NCBI GenBank assembly: GCA_028753945.1
Contig: JAPNXP010000001.1
Coordinates: 8,298,501 to 8,362,500, forward strand
Direction of reading: 5' to 3'
DNA from: Hexactinellida sp. DTS-2022
Taxonomy: Eukaryota > Porifera > Hexactinellida
DNA: 64,000 nucleotides
Within the stretch, counting starts at the first letter, position 1. Each line of letters begins with the position of its first letter. The notes below the pieces were generated by a model. That model had not been told where the DNA came from and did no database searches. It was given only the letters and a program-made list of their open reading frames with translations. This document shows positions 59,991 through 64,000 of this stretch, piece after piece. The position numbers were made by a program, and so were the translations under genes.

Positions 59991-60711
59991 CTGGCAGAGG
60001 TCGTCGGTGAAGTAAGCTGATTTTTTATATCAGCGACTGAGTGCTGCAGCTCTTACAGTGCCTGCACTATCTGCATGGTAGTTTGCAGATTACCTGAGGC
60101 TCCTGCCTCTTGCACCAAAGTCGGGTCTGGCCCGAGGGTGCAGGGAGTTACAGAGTCAGCCTGAGCTGCTGTCCCCAAGGAGGTCCTGTCAGGCATAGAG
60201 CCTGTTGGACAGGGACTAGGTTAGCCAAGGCTACCGCTTCCCGTAGACCACGTTAGGGATCGTTACTGGAAACGCCTCTGGTCTATTGGATCCCTTTTGT
60301 TTGGGGAGGAAGTACTCCTCGTTATCGGAGAGGTATCCGGACATAGTCGGTTCTACCTCTGAGCTGTAAGAATGGAGAGGGGATTCTGGATCGTAGTCGT
60401 TTGACATGTAGGATGTAAATAAAAATAAATTTCGCTAGAAGATAAGTAGAGACATACATGCATTAGGATCTATATAGGCTACTAGGCTACCTGTGTGGGC
60501 TAGACTGACTAGTAGCACATGTATTTGTTTTACGATTACACCCTTGTAAACAATGGATGTGTTAAAAATTGCGGTATTTGGAGAACTATTCAAGCTATGT
60601 TATTGTCTGGTGGAGCCATGAAGTAGAAGTTATATATATTCATATATAAGTATACAAGAGGACGTATTTGACCCTGCTAATAATAGTTTACTGAATAAGT
60701 AATCAACAACT

Positions 60712-63117
60712 TTAACTTACTTTGATATCTTTCTGCCGATACTTTCGTGACAAGTGAATTGGAATATTTGCCATTTTGTCACTAGCAGGATTTTTCTGTG
60801 TAACTAGATGGCTAGGAGTTACTTCGGAAACCGTATATGGACCAAGAAACTTTTGTTCCTTTTTCGTCCCAGGTAGTTTCTTTGATTTCTTGATGTTCTG
60901 AACAAGAATCAAATCACCTTCCTCAAACTCAGATCTATTTCACAATGTAATATAATCAATTACGTAATAACACATAGGCGTAGCACGCGGTCCGGCAGCT
61001 CCGGCCATGGCCGGACCACTTTTCATTTATTCTACTATATTATATAGCAGGGTCCGGTTTTGGCCGGACCACTTTAACTGTTTGACCGGAGAGTTTTTAG
61101 AGCCGTGCGACGCCCGTGTAACAGAATAATTAATGTTATTATTTACAATAGTAGTAGAAAGTATATTTCAATAACATCCGGGTTTAGTTCCAATTTAAGT
61201 AAGCAAATCACATAACAGATATCACTACCTATTACGCTTGACTTTGCGATCGAAAATATTCTTCTGTATTTTTTGCTCTTTCATGATGTTATTCCGCGCT
61301 GACATTCTTTCACTAGAACGATTATCTTCAATTTGATCGATCCATTCATCTTCAAAGTCAGGTAATTGAAAAGGACATAGTGTTTCCATTGGATAATCGT
61401 TCGTCTAGAAACGTAAATAATAACTGCAATTAAACTTTCTATGGATCCAGTCTGGAATTGACGTTAAAATATTAAGTTTAAATGTGTAATAATAGAACAT
61501 AAATTAGTACCTATCATCAAAAAAATGATTTTGTTGACCTTCAGTATCTTCATGAGCTCCAGATATCAAGTTTAGAAGGGGGAATGGATCGCACTCTCCT
61601 CCAAACATGAGTCGAAATGCTGTGGAGCCTGTTGCTCTCTTGAACTGAGTGTTGATAGAAAATACAGCAGATTGAAGCTTGTCTGGCCACTCAGCATCCT
61701 TTTCGAATTTCATTTTATTGATTTTGCTAATTAAATACGTAGTAATAAATTGGAATTCACTAGTGAAAACTGAATTTCACTTACGTTTTGAGGATTTTAT
61801 TGTGCGCTTCTACTAGTCCATTACTTTGAGGGTGGTAGGCGGTGGTCTTACGATTGTCTACGTTCAATTTTTGGTGGTAGCTTTGGAATTCCTTTTAAAT
61901 GATAGACATTATAAGCTAAGGTATTTCGTGATATATCATAGAAAAATAACAAGGCAATTTATTTATATCTTAATTCTTAATTAAATCTATATTGAACTTG
62001 ATTATTGTATGCAAATACGTATATCTGATTGTCCAGATAGTATATTATCAATTAATTAAAGTGATAGGATACAACCAACTCTATAAGATTCAATATCACC
62101 TTGCTGGTAACTTCTGGGCCCTGGTCGTGTTGAATGACGTGAGGAACACCATAGGTAAGATAGATCTCCTGAAGTTTGCTCAATACCTCTTTGGTTGTCT
62201 TGGTCTTCAGAGCACGAGCAACCACAAACTTAGTTAGATAACATACAATAACTAGTATGTGGTGAAATCCAAAGGAGTTTGCCGGCATGTCACATACAAG
62301 GTCGATTCCACAATGTTTCCTAGGTTCTTCAGGTGGTGAAATGGGTTGAAGTTCTCGTTGAGGTTGGGGTGGGAGTGAAGCAGTTATTTGACACTGATGA
62401 CAGGTTTTGATTTAGGAATAATCTTAACTAAAAATACTGGCAATAGTTTTAAATAATTGATCACAATTGCTTACATAATTTTCAACGTCTTTGTATAATC
62501 CCATCCAAGTGTACTTAGAGCGAATAGCATGAATCGTTGTTCGCATTCCAGCATGGGTTACATCATGGTGGTACTGAATAATCTCCAAAACTTCAGATTG
62601 AGTTGGTACTTGGAGGAATGTTTCTCTTCCGTTAGAATCGCGAACACACTGAAAAATTAATATGAGATAACTAATTTTTCAGATCGTCAGAATTTCAAAC
62701 CCAATTCTTGTGTTCAGATCAAAAACACTTATTTTTTTATTAATTAACTCGTAATTCATTTATTAATTTATTAATAAGGGAACACAAACATGCATAAATG
62801 TTTGGAAGGGTTCGTTAAAATGTAACATTAGTTACATTACGCCAACAAGTTAGGGGGTGACTAGTAAAGTGTGATAACTAAGGCTTGTGCAAAAAGCGTG
62901 ACAAAAGAGAGGATTTTACGCATTACGCGGAACGGTTGGAACCATAAACAACTTTACAACGTAAAGAACAGCTAACCCTGAATAGTTTGTCTCCTTCTTC
63001 AACTCTATACACACTGCACTTACGAATGAAATTATTCCTCCTTTGCTTCTTCCATTCTGAAGGGATAGTTTTCTTCTTCAGATATTCACGGATTTGTTCG
63101 AGTTCGACTGTATCCAT
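60712..63117 (-). pseudogene. Intron-containing Ginger-type integrase (HHCC, DDE, GPY/F)
   Basis: Exons in coding order: 63117-62977, 62648-62475, 62411-62100, 61891-61785, 61726-61511, 61404-61229 and 60934-60721. HHCC finger: YHHDVTHAG and TCHQCQ, split by intron 2. DDE core: GIDLVCDMP (first Asp), VIQHDQGPE (second Asp), AYHPQSNGLVEAHNKILKT (Glu). The C-terminal part has FLGPYTV, the GPY/F module. Five junctions join in phase with GT-AG. Intron 2 ends in AA instead of AG, and the join of the fifth and sixth exons is out of phase by two, so this copy is probably dead though young. The last exon runs into gtaagt, so more exons may exist. It has no reverse transcriptase. Related host genes are GIN1 and KRBA2. 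Confidence 0.88.
60973..61118. mobile_element. Short TIR element inside the last integrase intron
   Basis: CATAGGCGTAGCACG and CGTGCGACGCCCGTG are imperfect inverted ends. ggtccgg and ccggacc blocks inside are self-complementary. Flanking octamers are only partly alike. hAT-like by end sequence. Confidence 0.6.
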
Positions 63118-63277
63118 TATTTCAAATTGGGTTTGACAGGTAATTTCCTAAAGCAAATACAAAGTCAGTTAGTTAGTAAATACTTGAAAATGTTGTTTAA
63201 ATACGCATTCGAATTAATAAATGATGTCATTGTTATGGAGTATTTACTTTGCAATAAAAACACTGAAGTTAATTGTA

Positions 63278-63384
63278 CATACTCAAAATACGACAGTACT
63301 CAAAATACGTCGATAAATTGGTTATCCATGGTTTGGTTAATGAAAAGTACTCAAAATACGACGGTACTCAAATACGTCGAAACA
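63278..63384. repeat. Right terminal inverted repeat of the Ginger-type element
   Basis: Inverse of 49739-49845, same four gtactcaaaatacg motifs and the central aaattggttatccatggt. Followed by GAGC at 63385-63388. Confidence 0.93.
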
Positions 63385-64000
63385 GAGCTCCAACCTGGAC
63401 TCAACCCAGATAACTTAATGACTGACTTCGAAAAAGGTGCAATCCGAGCATTCCAAGAAGCGTTTCCCGGACTAAACTGTACAGCTGCTTTTTTCATCTT
63501 AGTCAGAGTGTTTGGCGATGAATACAAGCCGCAGGTTTGCAGCACGACTACCAAACCGATCCTGATTTCGCTTCATGGCTGCGTTGCCTTCCAGCTTTAG
63601 CATTCTTACCTCCTGGTGAAGTAGTACAGGCATTTGATGATCTACTCTCAGCAGACGGATTTGATCCCCGAGGACTGGAAATTGCGAACTACTTCGAGGA
63701 CACATACATTGGACGACCAATCCGCCGTCGAAACCGTCAGCCCCCATTGTTCCCAATAGATCTTTGGAACGTGCATCAGCGTACAGTTGAGGATGAAGAT
63801 CGTACTAATAACCAAATCGAGGGATTTCATCGCGGATTTCAGTCCCTTATTGGTGCTCAAGTACCAAACGTCTTTCGTTTCATCGAGGTTCTAGGGAAGC
63901 AGCAGATGTTAAAAGAGATAGAATTGCAGCAGCTCATCGGAGGCCATGAGCCTCCATCAAAAAGGAAAAAATATCAATGTTGTGATGAACGAATTAAGAG
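63385..64000 (+). pseudogene. MULE transposase, C-terminal half, runs off the window
   Basis: Continues the protein cut at 49738: LQPGLNPDNLMTDFEKGAIR (second catalytic Asp in TDFEKG), then a one-base shift near 63488 before CFFHLSQSV. After a stop-containing stretch the frame is open from about 63540 to the window end, with IEGFHRGFQSLIGAQVPN (catalytic Glu region NNQIEGFHR). The end has EPPSKRKKYQ. The gene's 3' end and the MULE terminal repeats lie outside the window. Confidence 0.88.

Larger units (their letters stand above)
56770..60629 (-). mobile_element. DIRS-type tyrosine-recombinase retroelement, defective
   Basis: Minus-strand order: gag-like region (59990-59050), reverse transcriptase fragment (59047-58718), RNase H remnant and tyrosine recombinase (58662-57533). 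An inverted repeat of about 168 bp pairs 56832-56997 with 60441-60610. A further short copy of the terminal sequence is at 57331-57374. DIRS-like elements use a tyrosine recombinase instead of an integrase and have inverted ends, which fits. 56770-56848 and 57250-57333 form another inverted pair containing cgccccta and taggggcg. The exact left boundary is uncertain because of these extra copies and a hAT-like insertion. The element interrupts the Ginger-type element between integrase and peptidase genes. Confidence 0.85.
49739..63384 (-). mobile_element. Ginger-type DNA transposon, 13.6 kb with nested insertions
   Basis: Ends TGTTTCGACG and CGTCGAAACA, about 105-bp inverted repeats, 4-bp GAGC duplication, and a retrovirus-like integrase on the minus strand split by introns. 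TG...CA ends, 4-bp TSD and a DDE integrase without reverse transcriptase are the features described for Ginger transposons, which are related to Ty3/Gypsy integrases but move as DNA. A second minus-strand gene at 54660-56210 looks like a cysteine peptidase. A 4.0-kb hAT-like element (50442-54442) and a DIRS-type element (about 56770-60629) were inserted later, so the original was roughly 5.8 kb. The window contains no LTRs, gag or aspartic protease belonging to it. Confidence 0.88.

Noticed and set aside
60712-63117. Reading the integrase as the remains of an LTR retrotransposon or endogenous virus
   Set aside because: No LTRs, primer-binding site, gag, protease or reverse transcriptase belong to it; the ends are inverted, the TSD is 4 bp, and introns split the gene.

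Overview
This is nuclear DNA of a multicellular animal. The conserved genes have GT-AG introns, several very short (63 bp in FKBP6, 50 to 65 bp elsewhere). They include animal families: FKBP6, an Sp-type zinc-finger factor with a buttonhead box, MEAK7/TLDC1, TRAF7, FBXO3 and PHRF1. Coding exons are fairly GC-rich and the DNA between them is very AT-rich. The species cannot be fixed from the sequence. An invertebrate with compact genes and a heavy, partly young DNA-transposon load fits, and an early-branching or lophotrochozoan lineage is possible.

Layout. 1-7 kb holds three plus-strand genes: FKBP6-like, an unrecognised tail-anchored membrane protein and a divergent Ras/Rab-like GTPase with a CaaX end. 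7-15.8 kb is intergenic, with terminal-inverted-repeat elements and dispersed repeats. 15.9-17.6 kb is an Sp-family transcription factor on the minus strand. 21.4-25.5 kb carries MEAK7 and TRAF7 only 95 bp apart. 26.4-28.3 kb is a Tc1/mariner-type transposon inside an older element. 29.0-34.5 kb carries FBXO3 and an eight-exon PHRF1-like gene. From 34.5 kb onward no intact host gene is visible. That part is nested mobile DNA plus an actin pseudogene (41.1-42.4 kb) and a decayed multi-frame gene of a dispersed unnamed family (44.7-46.6 kb).

The main discovery is at 49.7-63.4 kb. A 13.6 kb element begins TGTTTCGACG, ends CGTCGAAACA, has about 105 bp inverted ends and is flanked by the 4-bp duplication GAGC. 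It lies inside a MULE transposase gene whose two halves are at 49.0-49.7 and 63.4-64.0 kb. Removing one GAGC rejoins the MULE reading frame exactly. The element encodes a retrovirus-like integrase on the minus strand, split by spliceosomal introns and carrying HHCC, DDE and GPY/F modules. Downstream on the same strand is a decayed gene with a Cys-His-Asp pattern like a USP-type cysteine peptidase. This matches the Ginger class of cut-and-paste transposons. A 4.0 kb hAT-like element and a DIRS-type tyrosine-recombinase retroelement, each holding a smaller hAT-like insert, were later inserted into it.

At least nine hAT-like non-autonomous insertions have perfect 8-bp target duplications, but the window holds no hAT transposase. 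One of them (34.8-36.4 kb) contains a hairpin of two near-identical arms of about 480 bp. The window is best read as an ordinary block of conserved genes followed by a transposon graveyard in which the order of insertion can be read base by base.
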